From assembly GCA_965224495.1 (NCBI GenBank), contig CBDCZI010000004.1, forward strand, positions 1 to 22,245: DNA of 22,245 nt, read 5' to 3'. The DNA is from CBDCZI01 sp965224495. GTDB lineage: Bacteria > Bacteroidota > Bacteroidia > Cytophagales > JAAEPT01. A model generated the notes under the pieces. That model was not told where the DNA came from, searched no databases, and saw only the letters and a list, made by a program, of their open reading frames with translations. How positions within the stretch are numbered: the stretch's first letter is position 1; every line of letters starts with the position of its first letter. Shown here one piece after another: positions 15,188 through 22,245 of the stretch. Made by a program: the position numbers and the translations under genes.

Positions 15188-16243
15188 TTATTTCTTATAG
15201 TGTGCTTTGTAATAATTTTGGTAATCACCAGAAGTCACTTCGTTTAGCCATTTTTCGTTAGCTAAATACCAATCAATGGTGATTTCTAATCCCTCTTCAA
15301 ACTGTAACGAAGGTTCCCAGCCCAATTCGTTTTTAATTTTATTGGCATCAATAGCATAGCGCATATCATGCCCTGCACGGTCTTTTACATAAGTAATCAA
15401 TTGTTGAGCCGTACCAATAGGTCGGCCTAATTTTTTGTCCATCAAATCACAAATAGCTTTGACTATATCGATGTTTGTCCATTCATTGAACCCTCCAATA
15501 TTGTACGTCTCACCAACTTTTCCTTTATGAAACACATCGTCAATAGCACGAGCGTGGTCAACAACATACAGCCAATCACGGATGTTTTCCCCTTTACCAT
15601 AAATAGGTAATGGTTTATTGTTTTTAATGTTATTGATACATAGAGGAATCAATTTTTCGGGAAATTGATTTTGTCCATAATTATTTGAGCAATTTGAAAT
15701 TACCGTTCTTAAACCGTAAGTATTGTTGTAGGCACGAACAAAGTGATCTGAACTCGCTTTCGAAGCAGAATAAGGAGATTGAGGCTCGTAAGAAGTTGTT
15801 TCTAAGAAAAAGCCTGTTTCGCCTAGAGATCCATATACCTCATCCGTAGAAACATGGTAAAACAACCTGTTTTCAAGATTATCTTTCCAACTCTCTTTAG
15901 CAGCGTTTAAGAGGTTGGCAGTTCCTAAAATATTGGTATTCAAAAATGCTAAAGGATCAGTAATCGAACGATCAACGTGTGACTCTGCAGCCAAGTGAAT
16001 AACGCCATCAAAATCATAGCGAGAAAATAAATCATCGATAAATTTGGCGTCACAAATATCACCTTTTTCAAAAGTGTAATTTGGTGCATTTTCAATATCT
16101 GTCAAATTCGCTAAATTTCCTGCGTAAGTCAAGAAATCAAGGTTGACAATCTGATAGTTCGGGTATTTGTTTACAAACAAACGAACAACGTGCGAACCAA
16201 TAAACCCAGCACCTCCAGTAATTAAGAGTGTCTTATTCTTCAT
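15188..16243 (-). CDS. rmlB: dTDP-glucose 4,6-dehydratase
   Basis: 351-residue extended short-chain dehydrogenase. The N-terminal NAD-binding motif is TGGAGFIGSHVV (residues 9-20), the catalytic Thr133-Asp134-Glu135 lies in STDEVYG, and Tyr158/Lys162 in PYSASKAS. The adjacent Asp-Glu pair distinguishes RmlB dehydratases from epimerases. It converts dTDP-glucose to dTDP-4-keto-6-deoxyglucose, the branch point to L-rhamnose and other 6-deoxy sugars of surface polysaccharides. It is the last gene of the ugd-galE-rmlB operon and its start overlaps the galE stop by 11 bp, implying coupled translation. rmlA, rmlC and rmlD are absent here, so the final sugar cannot be deduced. Length and motifs are normal. 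Confidence 0.95.
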   Translation of the reverse strand: MKNKTLLITGGAGFIGSHVVRLFVNKYPNYQIVNLDFLTYAGNLANLTDIENAPNYTFEKGDICDAKFIDDLFSRYDFDGVIHLAAESHVDRSITDPLAFLNTNILGTANLLNAAKESWKDNLENRLFYHVSTDEVYGSLGETGFFLETTSYEPQSPYSASKASSDHFVRAYNNTYGLRTVISNCSNNYGQNQFPEKLIPLCINNIKNNKPLPIYGKGENIRDWLYVVDHARAIDDVFHKGKVGETYNIGGFNEWTNIDIVKAICDLMDKKLGRPIGTAQQLITYVKDRAGHDMRYAIDANKIKNELGWEPSLQFEEGLEITIDWYLANEKWLNEVTSGDYQNYYKAHYKK

Positions 16244-17267
16244 TTTCTTTTAAGTTCTTTTCCCAATTCCAAGAGTCTTTCAACGCTTGATTAATACCTA
16301 TTTCAGCTTTCCAGTTTAATACTTTATTCGCTTTGTCAGCGTTTGCATAAACTGCTGTAACATCGCCTTCTCTTTGCGCACCTATTTCGTAATTTAATTT
16401 TACTCCTGTACTTTGTTCAAAGGCGTGAATAACTTCCAAAACACTATTTCCTTTACCTGTACCGATATTGAAAATATCACAAGACGAAGTATTAGGCTCT
16501 TTTTTGAATAAGAAATCAAGTGCTTTCACGTGTGCTTTGGCTAAATCAACCACGTGAATATAATCACGGATACAACTCCCGTCTTTGGTTGGGTAATCAT
16601 CTCCAAAAACAGTGATTTTATCTCTTTTACCGATGGCTGTTTGTGTGATGAAAGGGACTAGATTATTTGGTACACCAGTTGGTAACTCACCAATCTTAGC
16701 CGAAGGGTGCGCTCCAATAGGGTTGAAATAACGTAGTAAAATACATTTGAAATCCAGAGACGATTTTACGTAATCCTGTAAAATATCTTCTGCTATTTTT
16801 TTTGTGTTTCCGTAAGGTGAGTTAGCAGGTTTTGTAGGTGTCTCTTCAGATACAATAGGCGAATCAGGTTCTCCATAAACAGTGCAAGAAGAAGAGAAAA
16901 CAAGGTTATTGATTTTGTTTTCTATTAACTTCTCTAATAATTTGATTAAACCACCAACATTATTGTCGTAATACTTTAAGGGATTATTCACCGATTCTCC
17001 AACAGCTTTGTGGGCTGCAAAATGTATGACACCATCAATGTTTTTTTCAGCAGAAAATAAACGTGATAAATCGTGGTAATTATTCACATCTGAATGATGA
17101 AAAATAACTTCTGTACCTGCAATTTCTTCTACCCTTTTGATAACAAAAGGGAAAGAGTTATCGAAATTATCAATAAGAATAGGTTCGTATCCTGCATTTA
17201 TTAATTCCACAGCAGTATGCGAACCGATATATCCCGCACCCCCAGTTACTAAGATTCTTTTTTTCAT
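16233..17267 (-). CDS. galE: UDP-glucose 4-epimerase
   Basis: 344-residue SDR epimerase interconverting UDP-glucose and UDP-galactose. NAD-binding TGGAGYIGSHTAVEL (residues 8-22), HFAAHKAVGES (82-92), SSSCTVYGEP (125-134, the Ser of the catalytic triad) and Tyr152/Lys156 in SPYGNTKK. The C-terminal part has RYFNPIGAHPS, SCIRDYIHVVDLA and FNIGTGKGNSVLEV, all typical of GalE. Cytoplasmic. It starts 2 bp after the ugd stop and overlaps rmlB, so the three genes form one transcription unit for nucleotide sugars. There are no galK or galT neighbours, so a biosynthetic role is more likely than galactose catabolism. It could also act on UDP-GlcNAc; that cannot be decided from sequence alone. Confidence 0.95.
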   Translation of the reverse strand: MKKRILVTGGAGYIGSHTAVELINAGYEPILIDNFDNSFPFVIKRVEEIAGTEVIFHHSDVNNYHDLSRLFSAEKNIDGVIHFAAHKAVGESVNNPLKYYDNNVGGLIKLLEKLIENKINNLVFSSSCTVYGEPDSPIVSEETPTKPANSPYGNTKKIAEDILQDYVKSSLDFKCILLRYFNPIGAHPSAKIGELPTGVPNNLVPFITQTAIGKRDKITVFGDDYPTKDGSCIRDYIHVVDLAKAHVKALDFLFKKEPNTSSCDIFNIGTGKGNSVLEVIHAFEQSTGVKLNYEIGAQREGDVTAVYANADKANKVLNWKAEIGINQALKDSWNWEKNLKENEE

Positions 17268-17269
17268 AT

Positions 17270-18571
17270 TTAGCTTCTTCCTATTGAGTAATAATCAAAA
17301 CCACGTTCTTTCATGTTTTCAGTATCGTAAAGGTTACGACCATCAAAAATAACAGGGTTATTTAGTTTTTCTTTAATTAATTTAAAATCAGGCGAACGAA
17401 AAAGTTGCCATTCAGTAACGATTAATAGTGCATCAGCATTGTTTAATGCCTCGTACTCATTGGTCGCATAAGAAATTGTATCTCCCAATGTTTTTTTAAC
17501 ATTAGGCATTGCTTCAGGGTCATAGACCGTTATTTCTACACCTGCTTTTAGAAGTTTTTCTATCATATACAGAGAAGGAGCTTCTCTAATATCATCTGTG
17601 TTTGGTTTAAAAGCTAAGCCCCAAAGAGCTATTTTTTTACCTTTTAAATCTTGTCGGAAATAAGCATTGATAGGGTCAAATAAAATAGTTTTCTGTGTTT
17701 GATTGACATCCATTACAGCATCTAATATTTTAAATGCATAACCATTTTCTTTCGCCGTTTTAGATAATGCCAAAACATCTTTAGGGAAACAACTACCGCC
17801 GTAGCCAATTCCAGAAAACAAGAAACGTTTACCAATACGGTTATCCGTACCGATTCCTCTTCTTACCATATCTACATTTGCACCAACTTTATCAGCAAGG
17901 TTGGCAATTTCGTTCATAAAAGTGATTTTTGTCGCTAAAAACGCATTTGCTGCATATTTAGTCATCTCAGCACTTTTTATATCCATAAAAATCAAGGGGT
18001 TTCCTTGGCGAACAAATGGAGAGTATAAAGATTTCATTAATTTTTCGGCACGCTTGGTTTCAACGCCAATAACGACACGGTCAGGTTTCATGAAATCATC
18101 AATAGCTACGCCTTCACGTAAAAATTCAGGATTAGAAACGACATCAAAATCTACTTTCGCATTTTTTGCAATAGCGGCGTAAACTAATTCGCCTGTCCCG
18201 ACAGGAACAGTGCTTTTATCAATAATAACAGCGTAAGTTTCTAAAATATGCCCTAATTGCTCTGCAACACCTAAAATGTATTTCAAATCTGCCGATCCGT
18301 TCTCACCAGGAGGAGTTGGCAAAGCTAAAAAGATTGCTTCAGCACCTTTTATGCCTTCGGCTAAATCAGTGGTGAATTTTAAACGGTTATGTTTAATGTT
18401 TTTTTTAAGTAAATCAGACAATCCAGGTTCGTAAATAGGCGTTTCGCCTGCTTGCATTACTTTAACTTTTTTTTCGTCAATATCAATACAAGTTACATGG
18501 TTACCTGTCTCAGCAAAACAAGTCCCTGAAACCAACCCTACATACCCAGTTCCTACAACGGCTATTTTCAT
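17270..18571 (-). CDS. ugd: UDP-glucose 6-dehydrogenase
   Basis: 433-residue NAD-dependent four-electron oxidase producing UDP-glucuronate from UDP-glucose. The N-terminal Rossmann domain starts GTGYVGLVSGTCFAETGNHV, followed by PTPPGENGSADLKYI, DKSTVPVGTG and NPEFLREG. The catalytic Cys261 lies in GYGGSCFPKD. The C-terminal NAD/UDP-binding domain has ALWGLAFKPNTDDIREAPS. All motifs of the UDP-glucose/GDP-mannose dehydrogenase family are intact; the FKPNTDD and glucose-type motifs favour UDP-glucose. First gene of the ugd-galE-rmlB operon and divergent from the recombinase gene, with 112 bp between their starts where both promoters must lie. No perfect TAnnTTTG element was found there. UDP-glucuronate would feed capsule or O-antigen synthesis. 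Confidence 0.95.
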   Translation of the reverse strand: MKIAVVGTGYVGLVSGTCFAETGNHVTCIDIDEKKVKVMQAGETPIYEPGLSDLLKKNIKHNRLKFTTDLAEGIKGAEAIFLALPTPPGENGSADLKYILGVAEQLGHILETYAVIIDKSTVPVGTGELVYAAIAKNAKVDFDVVSNPEFLREGVAIDDFMKPDRVVIGVETKRAEKLMKSLYSPFVRQGNPLIFMDIKSAEMTKYAANAFLATKITFMNEIANLADKVGANVDMVRRGIGTDNRIGKRFLFSGIGYGGSCFPKDVLALSKTAKENGYAFKILDAVMDVNQTQKTILFDPINAYFRQDLKGKKIALWGLAFKPNTDDIREAPSLYMIEKLLKAGVEITVYDPEAMPNVKKTLGDTISYATNEYEALNNADALLIVTEWQLFRSPDFKLIKEKLNNPVIFDGRNLYDTENMKERGFDYYSIGRS

Positions 18572-18683
18572 TCTTAGTTGTCTTTTATTAAGATTCTCTT
18601 TGTAAAATATTGAAGTTACTAAACTATGGTAAGATTTCCTCTTTTGAGCGTGAGTTAATCAAATAAATCTATTACCTTATTTT

Positions 18684-19574
18684 ATGGATGAGCAAATGGT
18701 AAACGGTTTTTATAATTATTTAGAATTTGAGAGACGGTATAGTGCACATACTTTATCCTCCTATAAGATAGATTTAAAGCAGTTTAAGGCTTTCCTTTCC
18801 GAGGTTTTTAATGAAGAAGACACACGAAAAGTTGACCATAATCAAGTGCGTTCGTGGGTGGTTGAACTGATGGAAAAAGAATTAGCTAAGACAAGTATCA
18901 ATCGAAAAATATCTACACTAAAAGTATATTATAAATTTTTACTCAAAAAAGGAGAAATAAGTAAAAACCCGACATCAAAAGTACATAATTTCAAAAAAGA
19001 CAAAAAACTTCCTGAGTTTGTAGAAGAACACAATATCAATAAATTACTGGATGAATTAGCACGCTACGAAACATTTGAAGAGATGAGAGACGTACTTATA
19101 TTAGAACTTTTTTATGGTACAGGTATGCGATTAGCAGAGTTGATGAACTTACAGGAGTCTGACGTAAAAAAGGGGGGGGCAGAGTTAAAAGTAATAGGGA
19201 AAGGTAATAAAGAAAGACGCATTCCCTTGAATAGTACGCTATTAGAATTGATACCTAAATATATTAAGAAAAAACACGAACAGGAAGACAACAAAAGTAC
19301 ATTTCTTATCGTAACAAATGCAGGAGAGAAAGTTTATAGAATGTTCGTTTATCGGACAGTTAGAAAATATTTAAGCCTTATAAACACTCAGTCAAAAAAG
19401 AGCCCCCACGTATTGCGGCATACCTTTGCTACACATTTGTTAGATAAAGGAGCTGATTTGAATGCGATAAAGGAGTTATTAGGACATAGTAGCCTTGCGA
19501 CAACGCAAATTTACACCCATAACACTTTGGATAAGCTCAAGAAAATTTTTGATCAAGCTCACCCAAAGGCATAG
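18684..19574 (+). CDS. xerC: XerC/XerD-type tyrosine recombinase
   Basis: 296 residues with an N-terminal SAM-like DNA-binding domain (YLEFERRYSAHTLSSYKIDL, residues 8-27) and a C-terminal catalytic domain with the complete tetrad plus nucleophile: Arg149 (GMRLAEL), His242 and Arg245 (HVLRH), His268 (LGHSS) and Tyr277 (IYTH). Length and motifs fit the housekeeping Xer recombinases that resolve chromosome dimers at dif with FtsK, rather than a phage or island integrase, and hpf follows it in the same orientation, which is a conserved arrangement in Bacteroidota as I recall. XerC versus XerD cannot be settled by eye. A run of six A and eight G at 19166-19179 lies in frame between the Arg149 helix and the KVIGKGNKER strand, and any slip would disrupt the protein. 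Confidence 0.9.
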   Translation: MDEQMVNGFYNYLEFERRYSAHTLSSYKIDLKQFKAFLSEVFNEEDTRKVDHNQVRSWVVELMEKELAKTSINRKISTLKVYYKFLLKKGEISKNPTSKVHNFKKDKKLPEFVEEHNINKLLDELARYETFEEMRDVLILELFYGTGMRLAELMNLQESDVKKGGAELKVIGKGNKERRIPLNSTLLELIPKYIKKKHEQEDNKSTFLIVTNAGEKVYRMFVYRTVRKYLSLINTQSKKSPHVLRHTFATHLLDKGADLNAIKELLGHSSLATTQIYTHNTLDKLKKIFDQAHPKA

Positions 19575-19608
19575 AAATAGATTGTTAAACCACTAAAAAT
19601 TAAACAAG

Positions 19609-19911
19609 ATGAGATTACAAATGAGTGCTTTGAAATTTGATGCAGACGAAAAATTATTAGACGTTGTTCAAAAAAAAGCAGATAAGTTAGAAACTTACTT
19701 CGATAAAATAATTGATGGTGAGGTAAACATGAAATTAGACAAGAGCAACGATAGATCAAACAAAGTGGTGGAGATGAAAATTAATATACCAGGAACATCT
19801 TTTTTTGCAAAAGAACAGTCTCATTCGTTTGAGGCAGCTGCAGACGATGCTGTTGAGGCATTAAGAAGACAGTTGAGAAAGCACAAAGGAAAAATCACTG
19901 AGAAGAGGTAG
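19609..19911 (+). CDS. hpf: Short-form ribosome hibernation promoting factor
   Basis: 100 residues of the HPF/RaiA (YfiA) family, which binds the 30S decoding region and stabilises inactive ribosomes in stationary phase. Family features are the beta-alpha-beta start (QMSALKFDADEKLLDVVQKKADKLETYFDKI), the central strand with VEMKINIPG, and the second helix SFEAAADDAVEALRRQLRKHKGK with its basic face. It lacks the C-terminal dimerisation domain of long HPF, so it is the short form. It begins 34 bp after the recombinase stop and ends 21 bp before a terminator hairpin, so the two genes are probably co-transcribed. Confidence 0.93.
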   Translation: MRLQMSALKFDADEKLLDVVQKKADKLETYFDKIIDGEVNMKLDKSNDRSNKVVEMKINIPGTSFFAKEQSHSFEAAADDAVEALRRQLRKHKGKITEKR

Positions 19912-19932
19912 TTCCCCAATAAACAAAAGTTT

Positions 19933-19967
19933 AAAAGCTCTGCTATTTATTTAGTGGGGCTTTTTTT
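19933..19967 (+). terminator. Intrinsic terminator after hpf
   Basis: GCTCTGCTA (19937-19945) pairs with TAGTGGGGC (19952-19960), nine pairs including three G-U, with a 6-nt TTTATT loop. AAAA precedes and seven T residues (19961-19967) follow. The G-U pairs become A-C mismatches on the other strand, so it should act mainly on the plus strand. It overlaps the 3' end of the convergent small ORF. Confidence 0.85.
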
Positions 19968-20347
19968 GCTAAAAATGGACGCTCAAGAAATTCATTTTCC
20001 GAACAGTTAGTAAAACGCTCCATTTTACTCAACATTTTCGCTAAATGTATGTTCTCTCCTAATAAATAAGCAGTAACCTCGTTTTTCTTTATTCGGATTA
20101 ATTTATTTATAAAGTTAATTACCGTACCGAAAGAAGTGTCCTCTTCCTTTTGATTGATAACCAACGAGGTATTCGTTGCGTTTTTACAAGCCTCAAGTGA
20201 GTGATTAAACAATTCGGTTGAAGAAAAGTTATCCAAATCTAATAGGGTAGCGTTGCCTTTATTTTTTTGAATAGATGCCAAAACGATATTCCCGAAATTA
20301 AAAGGGCGTTCTTTGTAAACTTCTATGTAAATTATTAAATTATTCAA
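19943..20347 (-). CDS. Small unrecognised protein divergent from murF
   Basis: An open frame of about 134 residues if it starts at the TTG at 20345-20347. The same frame stays open further upstream, antisense to murF, to an ATG at 20497, but a start inside murF is unlikely. The chain looks like a soluble alpha/beta protein (VYKERPFNFGNIVLAS, NATLLDLDN, NEVTAYLLGENIHLAKMLSKM) and has no signal peptide. I do not recognise a family. It fills the only gap between hpf and murF, has a composition like real proteins, and ends exactly in the hpf terminator. Against it: there is no ATG start in the intergenic part, so the gene may be mis-started, truncated or decaying. Confidence 0.5.
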   Translation of the reverse strand: MNNLIIYIEVYKERPFNFGNIVLASIQKNKGNATLLDLDNFSSTELFNHSLEACKNATNTSLVINQKEEDTSFGTVINFINKLIRIKKNEVTAYLLGENIHLAKMLSKMERFTNCSENEFLERPFLAKKAPLNK

Positions 20348-20363
20348 GACCGTTAAAATTAGT

Positions 20364-21665
20364 ATGCTCAAAAGTATGACAATTCCAGAGATATATTCGC
20401 TTTTTAAGGAAACAACAGGTGTCAGTACAGATACCCGAAAGGTAGGTAAAGGGCAATTTTTTATTGCTTTAAAAGGAGCTAATTTTAATGGAAACACGTA
20501 TGCGCAACAAGCGTTAGAAGCAGGAGCTTCTTATGTATTGATAGATGAAGAAAAACACAAAAAAGACGCCCGTTGTATTTTAGTTGGAGACTGCCTACAT
20601 ACCTTACAATTATTAGCAAATCACCACCGACAGCAATTTGATATTCCCGTATTGGCTATTACAGGAACAAATGGAAAAACGACATCAAAAGAGTTGATTT
20701 CAGCTGTTTTATCGAGTAAATACGACACAACGGCCACTTTAGGGAACTTAAACAACCACATTGGTGTACCCTTAACCTTGCTGTCTATTACCGAAAAAAC
20801 GGAGCTGGCAATCATAGAAATGGGAGCCAATAAAATTGGAGATATTAGAGAGTTATGTTCGTTTGCCAACCCAACTCACGGTGTAATTATCAATGTGGGG
20901 AAAGCACATTTAGAAGGTTTTGGTAGTTTTGAAGGAGTAATCCAAACCAAGACAGAAATGTATGATTTTCTTTATAATGGAAATAAAATTGCATTTGTAA
21001 ATGGTTCACAAGAGCGATTAAAAAGTAATGCACAACGAATAAATAAAATCATTTACTTTCAAAACGACAAGGCCAACACAAGTACATTAGTAGAAACAAG
21101 CTCTACGTTAAAAATTCAAACACCCGAAAATCAAATCATAGAGACCAATCTCATTGGTGCATACAATTTAGATAATATAGCCGTAGCCTACGAAATTGGT
21201 AAATATTTTGGAGTTAATACCGAGAAAATCACCGACGCCATAAGCTCTTATGTGCCGACAAATAACCGCTCACAAGTGATAACCGCTAAAAAAGGCACTA
21301 TTTTATTAGATGCTTACAACGCCAATCCATTCTCTATGGAAGTAGCGATTGACAATTTAGCATTGACAAAAAACAACAAATACGCCATTTTAGGCGATAT
21401 GTTTGAGTTGGGAGATTACACCGATGACGAGCATTTAAAAGTAATTGAGTACAGTATCTCTAATAAAATACAAACCCTTTTTTGTGGGGAATTATTTTTC
21501 AAAAATAAAATAGAAGCACCTGATCAACTGTTTTTCAAAACGCGTAATGAAGTGGTTACTTATTTGAATAAAACCCCAAATTGGCTCAAAGGAAAGTACC
21601 AATTACTCATCAAGGGAAGCCGAGGGATGGCATTAGAGCAGATAACCAAAGACGTAAAATTTTAA
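20364..21665 (+). CDS. murF: MurF, UDP-MurNAc-tripeptide D-alanyl-D-alanine ligase
   Basis: Mur ligase that adds D-Ala-D-Ala to UDP-MurNAc-tripeptide, the last cytoplasmic step of the peptidoglycan precursor. The N-terminal substrate domain has STDTRKVGKGQFFIALKG (residues 21-38), the ATP loop is TGTNGKTTSKE (100-110), followed by NLNNHIGVPLTLL, EMGANKIGDI, NVGKAHLEGFGS and the C-terminal domain with LLDAYNANPFSM and AILGDMFELGD. These are MurF-type rather than MurE-type motifs. 433 residues from the ATG at 20364, but the ATG at 20376 (MTIPEIYSLFKETTGVSTDTR) aligns better with family N-termini and may be the true start. The next gene starts 3 bp after the stop. Confidence 0.95.
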   Translation: MLKSMTIPEIYSLFKETTGVSTDTRKVGKGQFFIALKGANFNGNTYAQQALEAGASYVLIDEEKHKKDARCILVGDCLHTLQLLANHHRQQFDIPVLAITGTNGKTTSKELISAVLSSKYDTTATLGNLNNHIGVPLTLLSITEKTELAIIEMGANKIGDIRELCSFANPTHGVIINVGKAHLEGFGSFEGVIQTKTEMYDFLYNGNKIAFVNGSQERLKSNAQRINKIIYFQNDKANTSTLVETSSTLKIQTPENQIIETNLIGAYNLDNIAVAYEIGKYFGVNTEKITDAISSYVPTNNRSQVITAKKGTILLDAYNANPFSMEVAIDNLALTKNNKYAILGDMFELGDYTDDEHLKVIEYSISNKIQTLFCGELFFKNKIEAPDQLFFKTRNEVVTYLNKTPNWLKGKYQLLIKGSRGMALEQITKDVKF

Positions 21666-21668
21666 ATA

Positions 21669-22245
21669 ATGAAACCAATACTGACTATAATTTGTCTTTG
21701 CTACAACCAAAAAGAGTATGTAGAACAAGCAGTGAAGTCGGTGTTTTCACAAAAAAATAGCTCGTTTGAAGTCATTATCGTCGATGATAACAGTACCGAT
21801 GGGAGTCCCGAAAAAATTCAGGAATTAGCAAAAAAACACCCTTTTTCACACGTTATCTTACATAAAGAAAACCAAGGGAATTGTAAATCATTCAATGAAG
21901 CCCTGAAATTAGCCAAAGGGAAATATATCATCGACTTAGCTACCGATGATTTTTTTTTAGAAGGAGCGTTTCAAAAGCAAATAGCGTTTTTTGAAAAACA
22001 AGCCGACAATGTCGGTATGCTATTTTCCAATGCCGAGATTGTCGATGCAAAAGGGCAGTTCATTAAGCACCATTTTGAGATAAACAGCGATGAAAAAGCA
22101 ATACAAAAAGTTCCTTCGGGGTGGCTTTTTACAGAAGTTTTGAAGCGTTATTTTATCAATGTACCCTCTATGGTCATGCGAAAATCTTGGCTTATAGAGT
22201 TGGGAGGGTACAACGAAAAAACTAAGTTACGAAGACTTTGATTTG
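21669..22245 (+). pseudogene. Family-2 glycosyltransferase, frameshifted and cut by the window end
   Basis: GT2 fold N-terminus: MKPILTIICLCYNQKEYVEQAV, then FEVIIVDDNSTDGSPEKI (residues 33-50, nucleotide-sugar binding), GNCKSFNEALKLAKGKYIIDLATDDFF (70-96, with the Asp93-Asp94 pair in the metal-binding region), and the PSMVMRKSWLIELGGYNEK acceptor-side segment. As written the frame ends at 22241 after NEKTKLRRL. Six A residues at 22216-22221 precede this. With five, NEK continues as LSYEDFDL to the last base of the window, and YEDFD is exactly what follows GGYNE in this family. So there is a one-base insertion, either real or a sequencing error, and the gene continues beyond the window. It is 3 bp after murF, in the same direction. 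Donor and acceptor are unknown. Confidence 0.85.

Noticed and set aside
20348..20497. N-terminal extension of the small minus-strand ORF to an ATG at 20497
   Set aside because: It would be antisense to the conserved N-terminal domain of murF, and the extra residues have no protein-like pattern.

Overview
The window reads as a chromosomal segment from a low-GC member of the Bacteroidota, most likely the Flavobacteriia. The grounds are two type IX secretion (T9SS) genes (a Plug-type DUF5103 protein and porQ), a regulator-propeller/Y_Y_Y/SpoIIE phosphatase of the Bacteroidota type, near absence of Shine-Dalgarno sequences, and an intergenic CCCCTCCTT/AAGGAGGGG palindrome of a kind common in flavobacterial genomes. 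I do not assign a genus. No tRNA, rRNA or CRISPR array was seen.

Layout. Positions 1-5214 (+): 3' part of the T9SS Plug gene, a large membrane sensor-phosphatase, and a VanW-family protein 14 bp behind it. Positions 5248-10828 (-): a tight co-directional cluster, in transcription order lon, porQ, hslU and a pRiA4b ORF-3-family gene. It places a T9SS outer-membrane component between two AAA+ protease genes. porQ carries a one-base frameshift in a nine-base homopolymer, and its missing C-terminus is fully readable in the next frame. lon and dnaK diverge from a 320-bp region containing a 9-bp tandem repeat. dnaK (11149-13038, +) ends at a clear intrinsic terminator.

Positions 13092-15180 are an accessory stretch: degenerate heptamer repeats, the GC-rich palindrome, two hairpins, an AT-rich unrecognised gene for an exported, C-terminally anchored protein, a roughly 156-bp nested inverted-repeat element starting right after that gene's stop, and a truncated IS1182-type transposase. 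This is the least explained part of the window.

Positions 15188-18571 (-) form a compact sugar-nucleotide operon (ugd, galE, rmlB) supplying UDP-glucuronate, UDP-galactose and dTDP-4-keto-6-deoxyglucose for surface polysaccharide. Positions 18684-19911 (+) hold a XerC/D recombinase and the short hibernation factor hpf, followed by an intrinsic terminator. A small unrecognised minus-strand ORF (19943-20347) diverges from murF (peptidoglycan precursor ligase), which is followed 3 bp later by a family-2 glycosyltransferase cut by the window end and also interrupted by a one-base poly-A frameshift.

Most of the window is housekeeping: proteolysis/chaperones, envelope biosynthesis and T9SS. The two poly-A frameshifts could be homopolymer sequencing errors and should be resolved before porQ or the glycosyltransferase is called inactive.
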